Below, in pieces: positions 1-8,230 of a stretch of 25,876 nucleotides of DNA (positions are counted from its first letter, which is position 1; each line of letters begins with the position of its first letter). A program made the translations under genes and the position numbers. The stretch covers positions 1-25,876 of the forward strand of contig JAFGOG010000304.1 of assembly GCA_016926595.1 (NCBI GenBank), read 5' to 3'. This DNA is from Anaerolineae bacterium. GTDB taxonomy: Bacteria > Chloroflexota > Anaerolineae > JAAYZQ01. The notes beneath the pieces were generated by a model. The model saw only the letters and a list, made by a program, of their open reading frames with translations. It was not told the origin of the DNA and did not search any database.

Positions 1-5
1 CCATA

Positions 6-28
6 GACGGGGCACTTTATGCCCCGTC
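6..28. other. 8-bp perfect inverted repeat (hairpin)
   Basis: GACGGGGC (6-13) pairs with GCCCCGTC (21-28) around a 7-nt loop. There is no T-run on the + side, so it is not a textbook intrinsic terminator in that direction; the other side runs off the window edge. It may end a gene lying to the left of the window. Confidence 0.5.
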
Positions 29-100
29 ATTCATGCGGCCACGATGTTCCTACAAACAAGGGATGCACCGTTGGCAGGGCAGGACCTGCTGCCAACACCC

Positions 101-129
101 TTGACAAGCAGGGGTGGGGGCGGTATAAT
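101..129 (+). promoter_or_regulatory. Consensus sigma70-type promoter of the glycine-rich gene
   Basis: TTGACA (101-106), a 17-nt spacer and TATAAT (124-129) match the housekeeping consensus at all 12 positions. Transcription would start near 136, giving a leader of about 95 nt before the GTG start at 230. This rules out the in-frame upstream start codons at 44 and 128, which lie before or inside the -10 box. Confidence 0.85.
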
Positions 130-229
130 GGATGTGAACAACGCCTCGCTGATGACGCACCGAACTCTGTCAACTGCGCTGCACAATCGTCGACATAACG
201 GCCGGGACCTGGAAGAAAGGAGCTGGCTG

Positions 230-3200
230 GTGAGCACGAAACGATGGTTGGTTCTTTTTGTGGTTTTCAGCTTGCTGGGAGTGGTTGTCCTGTCGTTGAC
301 CGCCTTGACCTCAGCCGTCCAGGCTGGCAACTCGGTGGCGCCCTCAAGCCCGGAGCCAGAGCAGGGGGCCGGGGGGCATACCCTGCGCGGCACACTGGCC
401 CAATCCGGCACCTGGGGGCCGGGGACGATCACGGTCACCGGCGACCTTCTGATCGCCGCCGGGGTGGTCATCACCGTCGCGCCCAACACCAGCCTGCAGA
501 TGGCAACCAGCGATGGCGCGAACCTGGGCATCGATCCGGCGCGCATCGAGTGGATCGTCAGCGGCACGTTGCAGGTGAATGGGCCGGTGACTTTTACCTC
601 CCAGAGTGGCAATCCGGCCGGCGGCGACTGGTACGGCATCCGTTTCCGGCCCGGTTCTGCCGGCTGGCTGGACGGCAGCGTGGTTGAATATGGCGTCGCC
701 GGTGTCTCGATCGACGCTGCATCTCCCAACCTGGTGAATAATACTATCCGCTATATGCATGGGGAGGATGGGAGCCACGGCGCCCATGGGCTGCCCGGCA
801 GCCCTGGTGTGGATGGCACGGACGGCACGGCAGGCGGTCCGGCCTATGGCATCTATCTCGTGGGTAACTCGAGTTCTCTCATCCAGTCCAACACGGTCTA
901 TTCCATCACCGGCGGCCTGGGGGGCCATGGTGGCAACGGCGGTGGCGGCGTGAACGGCTACCCATCCGGCGCCGATGGGGGGAACGGCGGGCAGGGTGCT
1001 GCCGGAGGCGGGGCAGCCGGCATCTGGGCCGCCGGCGGCGCAGCTCCCCTGATCCTGGCCAACACGGTCGAGTGGATCTATGGTGGCCGTGGCGGCCAGG
1101 GGGGCGGCGGCGGCGGCGGCGGCGATGGCCTGGGCGGTCCTCAGCCGGGGTTGCCCGGCGGGCTGGGGGGCGCCGGCGGCCTGGGGGGCGACGGTGGGCA
1201 GGGGGGCGACGCCTGCGGCATCCATGTGCGGGATGCCGCAGGCGGGGCTGCGCTGCAATATAACGCCATTCAGGAGGTGCGCGCCGGCGATGGGGGGCCA
1301 GGCGGCGCAGGCGGCAATGGGGGCAACGGCGGCGATGGTGCGCCAGGCAGCCTCGATCCGCCCATGCCGGGTGGACCAGGTGGACCGGGTGGCAACGGGG
1401 GCAGCGGTGGCAAGGCCGGGCCAGGTGGCCTGGCTGCCGGTATCTGGGCTGAGGATAGCTCTCCCGAGACGACGGACAATGATATAGATACGGTGGTGGG
1501 CGGTGCTGGGGGGGCCGGCGGCGGCGGGGGGGGGGGTGGTGCGGCTGGCAACGGCGGGGAAGGTGGCTGGGAGGCGGCGGGTGGCCCTGGCGGGGACCCC
1601 GGCGGTGGCGGCAACGGCGGAGCGGGCGGTCCCGGCGGGGATGCCATCGGGATCTGGATCGTGGATGTGGCTACCCCCGACGTAGGGCGCAACAGGGTGG
1701 ATGGTGTCTATGGCGGCAGCGGCGGTGCCGCCGGAGCGGGCGGCAATGGCGGCGCAGGCGGGGATGGAGGGGCGGCGTATGGATTGCTGATCCAGGGACC
1801 TGGCGCCTCGCCGGATGTGGCCGGCAACCGGTTCACGGGCATCTATGCCGGTGACGGGGGCAACGGAGGGCCGGGCGGCAATGGTGGGCAGGGGGGTGAT
1901 GGCGGGAAAGGTGGGGATGGCGTTGGCTACAGCGCTGCCGGCGCGCCGGGCAGCCAGGGGCAGAGTGGCGGCGATGGCGGTCACGGGGGCAAGGGCGGAA
2001 TTGCCGCCGGCATCGCGATAGCCGAGACGACGGTCGATCTGCCCGTGCAGCGCAACGCCGCAGCCGAGATCTATGGCGGCAGCGGCGGAGCCGGGGGCGA
2101 TGGTGGCTGGGGCGGATTGGGCGGCGCGGGTGGCCCGGGTGGTAACGATCTGATGATCCCCCCAGCCGGCCCGGGGGGCAGCGGGGGGGACGGCGGGCAT
2201 GGTGGAGCGGGCGGCAGCGGCGGCAACGGCGGCGGCGGCGGACAAGCTGCCGGCATGGCTTCGGTGTTGGCGACCCACCAGGCCATCAACAACCTGGTGC
2301 ACGATGTGGCGGCCGGGAATGCCGCCATGGGTGGCGAGGGCGGCGCCGGGGGGCAGGGGGGACCGGGGGGCGATGCCGGGCAGCCGTGGAATCCGATCCC
2401 CAATCCACCCCCCAACAACTGGGGCGGTTGGGGTGGCAGTGGCGGCAACGGGGGCAATGGGGGCAGTGGCAGTCACGGGGGGGATAGTGTTGGGTGGCAC
2501 GCGTCCAGCTCGACGGTTGACTATTACCACAATACCTCGGCGGATGTCGGCGAGGGCGGCACGGCGGGCAGCGGGGGAGGGGGCGGCGCTGCTGGTCCGA
2601 TCGGCGCTGCGGGCAGCCCGCAGCCCAACCCCAATCCGGGTCCGGTGGCGGGCGTGCCGGGCACCTCAGGGGGCTCTGGCGCGGCCGGCGATTCGGTGGG
2701 GTTGTGGGTCCACGGCTCCCATGTCGAGTTTGCCAACAATATCCTGGCCCACGCTTCGCCGCCAGAGCCCAACACCTACGGTGTGCAAGGCAGTGGGTTC
2801 TTTGTGCTCGTGTTGGGCTACAACGACGTGTGGACCCATACCATCCAGTACAGCGGCTTGCCCCAACCGGCTAGCGACATCCAGGAGGACCCGGCCTTTA
2901 TCGATTGGGCCAGCGATGATTTGTTCCTGGAGCGGGCTTCCCCCTGCGTCGATGCCGGCGATGCCGCCGTGGCCGTAGATGACGATTATGATGGCCAGGC
3001 GCGCCCGCTGGGCAGCCAACCCGACATGGGCTTTGATGAGGTGGCGCCCCTCGCTTTTGCCAAGCAGGTGGACCTGGCGTTGGCTGCACCTGGGCAGGAG
3101 CTGGTCTACACCCTGGTCGTTACCAATCCCGATCCCCACGCGCCGGCTCCCGGCAGCAGCCTGGGGGATCTGTTGCCGCCAAACACAACCTACTCGAGCG

Positions 3201-3463
3201 GGCCGGTTTGTAGCCTGCCTGCCTGTGCATATGTCGCGGGCAGCCGGACCGTCACCTGGAGTGGAGATCTGCCGGCAGGCACCCAACTCAACACCTGCTA
3301 TACTGTCACGGTGGATCTGGGCCTGGCCGATGGCCACACCATTACCAACACGGCCCTTTTCACCTCGGCCACACAGGGGGGCTGGACCAACCGGGTCACG
3401 ACGACCGTCTATAGCCCTCCCTTGACAAAGGTATATTTGCCTCTCGTTCTCAAGAACGACTGA
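230..3463 (+). CDS. Secreted glycine-rich beta-helix protein with DUF11-like domain and VYLPL tail
   Basis: Predicted 1077-residue exported protein. The GTG start is chosen because AAAGGAG sits 7 nt upstream and a signal peptide follows at once (hydrophobic core about residues 7-27, AVQA cleavage site near 32). Residues about 40-170 look like a beta-helix cap. From about 178 to 824, some ten beta-helix-like coils (Ala-x-Gly-Ile-Trp, then Asn-Thr/Asn-x and a Tyr-Gly-Gly turn) alternate with 20-60 residue glycine runs of the GGxGGNGGxGG type. Residues about 840-940 carry the SPCVDAGD...DYDGQARP...DMGFDE pattern typical of beta-helix protein ends (choice-of-anchor Q-like). Residues about 941-1059 form a DUF11-like repeat (VYTLVVTN). 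The tail is KVYLPLVLKND. No catalytic residues are recognised; a cell-surface or adhesin/structural role is inferred. It is transcribed alone from the promoter at 101-129 and converges on the next gene. Confidence 0.85.
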   Translation: MSTKRWLVLFVVFSLLGVVVLSLTALTSAVQAGNSVAPSSPEPEQGAGGHTLRGTLAQSGTWGPGTITVTGDLLIAAGVVITVAPNTSLQMATSDGANLGIDPARIEWIVSGTLQVNGPVTFTSQSGNPAGGDWYGIRFRPGSAGWLDGSVVEYGVAGVSIDAASPNLVNNTIRYMHGEDGSHGAHGLPGSPGVDGTDGTAGGPAYGIYLVGNSSSLIQSNTVYSITGGLGGHGGNGGGGVNGYPSGADGGNGGQGAAGGGAAGIWAAGGAAPLILANTVEWIYGGRGGQGGGGGGGGDGLGGPQPGLPGGLGGAGGLGGDGGQGGDACGIHVRDAAGGAALQYNAIQEVRAGDGGPGGAGGNGGNGGDGAPGSLDPPMPGGPGGPGGNGGSGGKAGPGGLAAGIWAEDSSPETTDNDIDTVVGGAGGAGGGGGGGGAAGNGGEGGWEAAGGPGGDPGGGGNGGAGGPGGDAIGIWIVDVATPDVGRNRVDGVYGGSGGAAGAGGNGGAGGDGGAAYGLLIQGPGASPDVAGNRFTGIYAGDGGNGGPGGNGGQGGDGGKGGDGVGYSAAGAPGSQGQSGGDGGHGGKGGIAAGIAIAETTVDLPVQRNAAAEIYGGSGGAGGDGGWGGLGGAGGPGGNDLMIPPAGPGGSGGDGGHGGAGGSGGNGGGGGQAAGMASVLATHQAINNLVHDVAAGNAAMGGEGGAGGQGGPGGDAGQPWNPIPNPPPNNWGGWGGSGGNGGNGGSGSHGGDSVGWHASSSTVDYYHNTSADVGEGGTAGSGGGGGAAGPIGAAGSPQPNPNPGPVAGVPGTSGGSGAAGDSVGLWVHGSHVEFANNILAHASPPEPNTYGVQGSGFFVLVLGYNDVWTHTIQYSGLPQPASDIQEDPAFIDWASDDLFLERASPCVDAGDAAVAVDDDYDGQARPLGSQPDMGFDEVAPLAFAKQVDLALAAPGQELVYTLVVTNPDPHAPAPGSSLGDLLPPNTTYSSGPVCSLPACAYVAGSRTVTWSGDLPAGTQLNTCYTVTVDLGLADGHTITNTALFTSATQGGWTNRVTTTVYSPPLTKVYLPLVLKND
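762..2700 (+). repeat. Glycine-codon-rich repeat tract alternating with beta-helix coils
   Basis: The + strand is extremely G-rich because GGN glycine codons dominate. Recognisable coil segments recur at about 840, 1015, 1210, 1435, 1645, 1775, 2005, 2250, 2485 and 2690. They are separated by degenerate GGNGG-coding runs of unequal length. The repeats are protein-level and diverged, not identical DNA repeats. A run of 11 G lies at 1526-1536. The bias also creates long meaningless open frames on the opposite strand. Confidence 0.8.
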
Positions 3464-3489
3464 CCGCAAACCATGGGCAGTGCTTGTCG

Positions 3490-3504
3490 CTCTCCATGGG
3501 AGAG
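3490..3504. other. Short hairpin between convergent genes
   Basis: CTCTCC (3490-3495) and GGAGAG (3499-3504) form a 6-bp stem with a 3-nt ATG loop in the 53-nt gap between two convergent stop codons. There is no T-run on either side. A bidirectional terminator role is possible from position but not shown. Confidence 0.3.
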
Positions 3505-3516
3505 GTCTATCGATAC

Positions 3517-5475
3517 TCACCGCACCCCGAACACCGGCTCCTCTGGTGGGCGGAAGACGACGATCTTGTCGTCGCCGACTGGCACGTCCTGGATGTGCTC
3601 GGCGTAGGCGATCAGCAGCTCGGTCAGCGCTGGCCGCGTCTCGCTGCGCACGTTTTTGTAGCGCAGGTACCAGATCCGCGGTCGCCCGGCGGCCATCTCG
3701 TTCAACCGGGCAGCCTGTTCCCCGGCGTCGAGCGCCCCGGCGAGCACGAGCACCGGCTGTGGGCCGGGGTAGTGCCTGGCCAACTGGCCATCCACGTCCA
3801 ACAGCACCAAGTCGTCCGGCCCCGCGTGGGCCTGGATATAGGCCAGCTCGTCCTGGTAGGTGTCGTTGCGATACACCCACGCGTACTCGACCCCGCGCAG
3901 GTGCGCTGTGAAGAGGGGCTCGGCCCGGCCATAGAAGCGGTCCACGCGCGGTGACTGGTACTGCGCATCGCCCAGGTAGACTACCACGTAATCGGCGACG
4001 GCCAGGCCGTGATGATCGAGCAGGTAGGTCTCGCCGACAAAGCCGGGTGCCGTTCCAACCATTGGCCACAGGGCCACTTTCAGGTTGGCCGCGCCGGGCT
4101 GATCGTTCAGCCAGTCGACGACCTGATCCATTCCCTCTCCCCAGCCCACAGAGATCGTCCGCGCGGCCGCAGGGGTGCCGCCGAGGAGCGGGTTGTAGAC
4201 GGCCAGGTAGTTGGGGTGCGCGGCCAGTGTCCACGCGCCCTGGCCCACGAGGGCGAGTGCGAGGAAGGCACACGCCGCCTGGCGCTGTGCCGTGGTGCGG
4301 GACACGCCTTCGAGCCAGCCCGCCAGTCCCATGGCAGCGACCAGATTCAGTGCCACCGCCGCCGGCAGGGCGTAGCGCGCGTATTTGCTGGGGCTGATTG
4401 ACAAGAAGGCGATGTAACCAAGGGCATAGACGAGCAGCACGACCCCTTCGAGCCGGCGCGCCGGTTTCCAGCCCAGGGCCACAAGCCAGGAGAGGGAGCC
4501 CACACTGCCGAGCAGTGTCAGTTCAAAGGCGAGGACCACCGGATAGTAGCCCCAGCCTGGGTCACCTACCGCCTGCCCCAGGAAAAAGTTGGCCGAGTCG
4601 GGCTGGGCGTTGTACTCGCCCAGCGTGGCGGCCATCCTGGCCACCGTGTCGAAGGGCTGCACCCACATCGCGGGCCAGAGTGCCCAGAAGCAGGCCAGCG
4701 CCACGCCGCCCCACAGCAGGCCATTCCCCATCCAAATCGCCAGGCGGCGCGCCGGCGGCTCCTCGGGCCGCTGCCAGGCGGCCGCTGCCAACACGACCAT
4801 GGCCACCGGCGCCAGGTAGAGCGCCGGCAGCTTGGTGGCGACCGCCCCCCCCGCCAGCGCTCCGGCCAGCACCAGATCACGCCGGCGGCCACTGCATGTG
4901 TAGGCCCACAGGGCCAGGAAGGCCAACAGGGTGGCGAGGGCCAGCGCCGCGTCGAGTGCGGCGGCACGCGAGTGGGCGAGCAGGAAGGGGTCGAAGGCCA
5001 ACAGCAGGGTGCCCACCAGGGCGATCCGCTCGCCCAGCACTCGCCGGGACAACAGGTAGACCCCGGCGACCCCGGCCGCCGTGAGAAGCGCCATGCCCGA
5101 GCGCGCCGGGATCAGGAATGGAGCGGCTTGCCGAAGCAGGTCGGCATCGAAAGAGTGGTAGGCGGGCCCCGCGCCCAGGCTGATGAATCGTTCCAGCCCG
5201 CCAGGCTCCAGGAGCGAGCCGGCGAGTGAAGCCAGCCCCCCAATCCACAGCACCGGCACTCCTGGCTGGCCAATGATAAATGTATCGGCCAGGCGGCCCT
5301 GGAGCAAGGCCGTCCAGAACGCCACGCCGCCGTGCGTCCAAAAGATCTCGTCCCAGCCGGTAAAGGGGGCACTGGTTAGCAGCCGCGGCAACAGCGCCAG
5401 GAGGAAAAGCCCTGTGGCTATCCACCCTGGCCGGATCCGCCCGGTGAAACTCGATGGCACGCTTCGCGACGTCAT
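3517..5475 (-). CDS. GT39/PMT-type integral membrane glycosyltransferase
   Basis: Predicted 652-residue multi-spanning GT-C fold enzyme. Members of this family (ArnT/PMT_2-like) move a sugar from a polyprenyl-phosphate carrier to a protein or lipid on the outer face of the membrane. Visible support is TM1 (about 18-38) followed by the first-loop Gly-Trp-Asp-Glu motif (Asp42-Glu43, the usual catalytic acidic pair), the HSRAAALDAAL segment typical of the family, about ten further hydrophobic helices, and a soluble C-terminal domain of about 220 residues. Acceptor and sugar cannot be read from the sequence. ATG 5475 is preferred over GTG 5478 because AGGA lies 8 nt upstream. It is monocistronic and divergent from the nucleotidyltransferase gene, which could make its sugar donor. 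Confidence 0.85.
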   Translation of the reverse strand: MTSRSVPSSFTGRIRPGWIATGLFLLALLPRLLTSAPFTGWDEIFWTHGGVAFWTALLQGRLADTFIIGQPGVPVLWIGGLASLAGSLLEPGGLERFISLGAGPAYHSFDADLLRQAAPFLIPARSGMALLTAAGVAGVYLLSRRVLGERIALVGTLLLAFDPFLLAHSRAAALDAALALATLLAFLALWAYTCSGRRRDLVLAGALAGGAVATKLPALYLAPVAMVVLAAAAWQRPEEPPARRLAIWMGNGLLWGGVALACFWALWPAMWVQPFDTVARMAATLGEYNAQPDSANFFLGQAVGDPGWGYYPVVLAFELTLLGSVGSLSWLVALGWKPARRLEGVVLLVYALGYIAFLSISPSKYARYALPAAVALNLVAAMGLAGWLEGVSRTTAQRQAACAFLALALVGQGAWTLAAHPNYLAVYNPLLGGTPAAARTISVGWGEGMDQVVDWLNDQPGAANLKVALWPMVGTAPGFVGETYLLDHHGLAVADYVVVYLGDAQYQSPRVDRFYGRAEPLFTAHLRGVEYAWVYRNDTYQDELAYIQAHAGPDDLVLLDVDGQLARHYPGPQPVLVLAGALDAGEQAARLNEMAAGRPRIWYLRYKNVRSETRPALTELLIAYAEHIQDVPVGDDKIVVFRPPEEPVFGVR

Positions 5476-5504
5476 CACGCCTGTCCTGAATGAAAGCGTG
5501 GCTC

Positions 5505-5533
5505 AGTATAATATAACACGTGGCTTTTGACAA
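5505..5533 (-). promoter_or_regulatory. Promoter of the GT39-type gene
   Basis: Read on the minus strand: TTGTCA (5533-5528), 17-nt spacer, TATACT (5510-5505). Each hexamer has one mismatch to consensus. Transcription would start near 5498, leaving a short leader of about 20 nt before ATG 5475. Confidence 0.75.
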
Positions 5534-5570
5534 CCCAGCCCCTGGCGGTGATTACCCTCCCCCGGGTTTC

Positions 5571-5599
5571 TTGTCGTCCTGGCTTACTTGTGGTATCAT
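5571..5599 (+). promoter_or_regulatory. Promoter of the nucleotidyltransferase/lgt-like unit
   Basis: TTGTCG (5571-5576), 17-nt spacer, TATCAT (5594-5599): 4/6 and 5/6 matches to consensus with ideal spacing. Predicted start near 5606 gives a leader of about 120 nt that includes the G-run hairpin. It lies about 40 bp from the divergent promoter of the GT39 gene. Confidence 0.6.
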
Positions 5600-5623
5600 C
5601 CATCTATCATCTCAAGCCGGGGC

Positions 5624-5662
5624 GGGATGGGGGGGGGGATTGTCAATCCGCCCCCCATCCTG
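5624..5662 (+). other. Strong leader hairpin with a run of ten G
   Basis: A GGGATGG...GGAT arm (from 5624) faces ATCCGCCCCCCATCC (about 5646-5660) across a 5-nt TGTCA-type loop, giving about 14 base pairs with a one-base bulge. The left arm includes ten consecutive G (5629-5638). It sits between the predicted transcription start and the ribosome binding site at 5713-5720, so it should fold in the mRNA leader. No T-run follows. A regulatory role is inferred from position only. Confidence 0.55.
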
Positions 5663-5725
5663 CCAGTGATCGGGATGATGCGCATCTATCTATCATTCGA
5701 CGCCGATCCATGAAAGGAGATAGCC

Positions 5726-8221
5726 ATGAAGGCAGTTGTGATGGCAGGTGGCGAAGGCTCCCGGTTACGTCCTCTCACGATTGGGCGGCCCAAGCCTATG
5801 GTCCCGCTCGTATCCAAGCCCGTCATGGGCCACATCCTTGACCTCCTCAAGCGTCACGACATCACCGAGGTCGTGGTTACTCTTCATTTTATGCCCGAGG
5901 CCATTCAGAGCTATTTTGGCGACGGCAGCAACCTGGGGATGAAAATCCATTATGCCATCGAGGAGGTGCCCCTGGGCACGGCCGGCAGTGTCAAGAACGC
6001 GCAAGAGTATCTCGACGAGCCGTTCATCATTATCAGTGGCGACGCCGTCACCGACATCAACCTGCGGCAGATCATTGCCTTTCACGAGGAAAAGCGCGCC
6101 GAGGCCACCCTGACCCTTTACCGCGTGCCCAATCCCCTCGAGTATGGCGTGATCATTACCAATCCGGACGGTACCATCTCCCAGTTCCTGGAAAAGCCGT
6201 CGTGGGGCGAGGTTATCTCTGACACGGTGAATACTGGCATCTATGTGATTGACCCGGCGATCCTGGATATGATGGAGCCGGGCCAGCGCACGGACTGGAG
6301 CAACGACATCTTTCCCCGGATGCTCGAAGAGGGCCGGCCTCTCTACGGGTACATAGCCGATGGGGCGTGGACCGACGTGGGCGACATTGGTGAATATATG
6401 CGCGCCAGCGCCGACGTGCTCTACCACCGTGTGGAGACAGAAGAGCCTGGCCGGCACATCGGCGGCGATGTGTGGGTGGGAGAGGGCGTCGAGATCGCGC
6501 CCGATGCGCAGCTCTATGGCCCGATTTTCCTCGGCGAGGAGGTCAAGATCAAGGGGGGGGTGATCGTCCACGGCCCGACGGTGATCCGCGACTATACCAT
6601 CGTCGACAACCGTGCTCACATCGACCGCAGCATCATCTGGCGCAACAGCTATATTGGCGAGGGAGCCGAGGTGCGGGGCGCCATCGTCGGCCGCCAATGT
6701 AACGTCAAGAGCCGTGCCGTCCTCTTTGAGGGGGCCGTCGTCGGCGATAACTGCATCGTGGGCGAGGGGGCTGTTTTGCACGCCAACGTCAAGGTGTGGC
6801 CCGAAAAAGAGATCGAGCCGGGCGCCACTGTCAAGACGAGCATCATCTGGGGTGCGCGTGGGCGGCGCGTCCTCTTTGGGCGCTTTGGCGTCACCGGAGT
6901 CGTCAACGTCGATCTCACCCCCGAATTCGCTGCCAGGCTTGGCGCCGCCTATGGGGCCAGCCTGCCCAAGGGCAGCAATGTTACCATTAACCGCGACCCC
7001 CACCGCAGCCCACGCATGATCAAGCGCGCCGTTATCTCGGGCTTGCCTTCGGCCGGCGTCCACGCCCAGGACTTGCGCTCCATGCCGATCCCCGTGGCCC
7101 GCTACTACACCAGGGTCACCGACGCGCGCGGCGGTGTGCACGTGCGCCTCTCCCCGTTTGACCAGCGTGTGGTGGACATCCGTTTCTTTGATGGGCAGGG
7201 CCGCAACCTGAGCAAGAGCGCAGAGCGTGGCATCGAGCGTATCTTTTTCCGCGAGGACTTTCGGCGCGTGTACCTGGACGAGATCGGCACGATCGACTAT
7301 GCGCCGCGCGTCGCCGAAGTCTATGTTGAGGGCTTTTTGCGCGCCGTCAACGTCGAGGCCATCCGCAAGGCCCACTTTCGGATCGTCGTCGACTATGCCT
7401 ATGCCCCGACCGCCGAAGTTCTGCCCCAGATCCTTACTGCGCTCGGCGTGGAGGCGGTGCCCCTCGCGTCGCACGTCGATGGCGAAAAGATGTCGGTCAC
7501 GCCACAGGAGTTCGATCAGGAGTTGCGTGAGCTGACCCTCATCACCGGCGTGCTCGGAGCCCACCTGGGCGTGCGCCTTGACGTCGGCGGTGAGAAAGTG
7601 TTCCTGGTTGATGAGCACGGCCACTATGTGCCCGAGACGATTGCCACGGCCGCCATGGCCGAGCTGGCACTCCGGGCCAGCCCCGGCGGCACTCTCGTCG
7701 TGCCGGTCAATATGCCCACCATTTTTGACCGGATCGCCGCGAACCACGGCGGGCAGGTGCTGCGGTGCAAGGCTGATCCCCACGACCTGATGGAGGCGTC
7801 GACGCACGAGGGGGTCGTGTTGGGCGCCGATGGAGGGGGCAACTTTGTCTTTCCTCATTTCCAGTCGGCGATCGATGGCTTGATGGCCACGGTCAGGCTC
7901 CTCGAATTTCTGGCCATCCAGGGCACGAGCATCTCGACCATTGTCGACAGCCTGCCCAAGTTCTATGTCAGCCACCAGCAGGTTGCCGCTCCGTGGGAGG
8001 TGAAGGGCACGGTCATGCGCCTGCTGAACGAGCAATACAAGGACCGGCGGGCCGAGCTGATCGATGGCATCAAGATCGTGCTGGGCGAAGGGAAGTGGGC
8101 TCTCGTCCTGCCCGATCCCGATTACCCCCGGTTCCACATCTATGCCGAGGCGCCCAGCGACAGGGAGGCGCAAGAGCTGGCTGAGCGCTATGTGCGCATT
8201 GTCCAGGGCTTACAGGAGTAG
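5726..8221 (+). CDS. Sugar-1-phosphate nucleotidyltransferase fused to a PGM/PMM-like domain (mannose-1-P guanylyltransferase type)
   Basis: Predicted 831-residue cytosolic fusion. Residues 1-235 are a nucleotidyltransferase domain: [13 protein letters not shown] signature with KPMVP, then GTAGSVKNA and the metal-site GDAVTD. Residues about 250-370 are a left-handed beta-helix of hexapeptide repeats. Residues about 385-831 align with alpha-D-phosphohexomutases, but the active-site loops are degenerate: Ser476 sits in RLSPFD instead of TASHNP, the metal loop at 619-624 is DVGGEK instead of DGDxDR, the sugar loop at 700-706 is GADGGGN, and the phosphate loop at 795-802 is LPDPDYPR instead of RPSGTEP-x. 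The first half should make an NDP-sugar, probably GDP-mannose (family inference); mutase activity is doubtful. ATG 5726 has AAAGGAGA 5 nt upstream. It is followed after 9 nt by the lgt-like gene, probably co-transcribed. Confidence 0.85.
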   Translation: MKAVVMAGGEGSRLRPLTIGRPKPMVPLVSKPVMGHILDLLKRHDITEVVVTLHFMPEAIQSYFGDGSNLGMKIHYAIEEVPLGTAGSVKNAQEYLDEPFIIISGDAVTDINLRQIIAFHEEKRAEATLTLYRVPNPLEYGVIITNPDGTISQFLEKPSWGEVISDTVNTGIYVIDPAILDMMEPGQRTDWSNDIFPRMLEEGRPLYGYIADGAWTDVGDIGEYMRASADVLYHRVETEEPGRHIGGDVWVGEGVEIAPDAQLYGPIFLGEEVKIKGGVIVHGPTVIRDYTIVDNRAHIDRSIIWRNSYIGEGAEVRGAIVGRQCNVKSRAVLFEGAVVGDNCIVGEGAVLHANVKVWPEKEIEPGATVKTSIIWGARGRRVLFGRFGVTGVVNVDLTPEFAARLGAAYGASLPKGSNVTINRDPHRSPRMIKRAVISGLPSAGVHAQDLRSMPIPVARYYTRVTDARGGVHVRLSPFDQRVVDIRFFDGQGRNLSKSAERGIERIFFREDFRRVYLDEIGTIDYAPRVAEVYVEGFLRAVNVEAIRKAHFRIVVDYAYAPTAEVLPQILTALGVEAVPLASHVDGEKMSVTPQEFDQELRELTLITGVLGAHLGVRLDVGGEKVFLVDEHGHYVPETIATAAMAELALRASPGGTLVVPVNMPTIFDRIAANHGGQVLRCKADPHDLMEASTHEGVVLGADGGGNFVFPHFQSAIDGLMATVRLLEFLAIQGTSISTIVDSLPKFYVSHQQVAAPWEVKGTVMRLLNEQYKDRRAELIDGIKIVLGEGKWALVLPDPDYPRFHIYAEAPSDREAQELAERYVRIVQGLQE

Positions 8222-8230
8222 CCTGCGCCT

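Noticed and set aside
344..2530. 728-codon open frame on the minus strand opposite the glycine-rich gene, and several other long frames there
   Set aside because: It is a by-product of GGN-rich coding on the other strand. Its translation is Ala/Pro/Arg/His low-complexity with no signal, motif or ribosome binding site.
762..2700. Collagen-like or PE_PGRS identity of the glycine-rich region
   Set aside because: There is no sustained Gly-X-Y collagen period and no PE domain. The coils between glycine runs fit a beta-helix better.
2666..4273. 535-codon minus-strand frame spanning two genes
   Set aside because: It crosses the end of the glycine-rich gene and the C-terminal part of the GT39 gene in the wrong frame and is Arg/Ala/Pro-rich nonsense.
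5765..8173. 802-codon open frame antisense to the nucleotidyltransferase fusion
   Set aside because: Shadow frame caused by high-GC codon bias. It has His/Asp-rich composition and no recognisable domain, while the + strand protein is clearly real.
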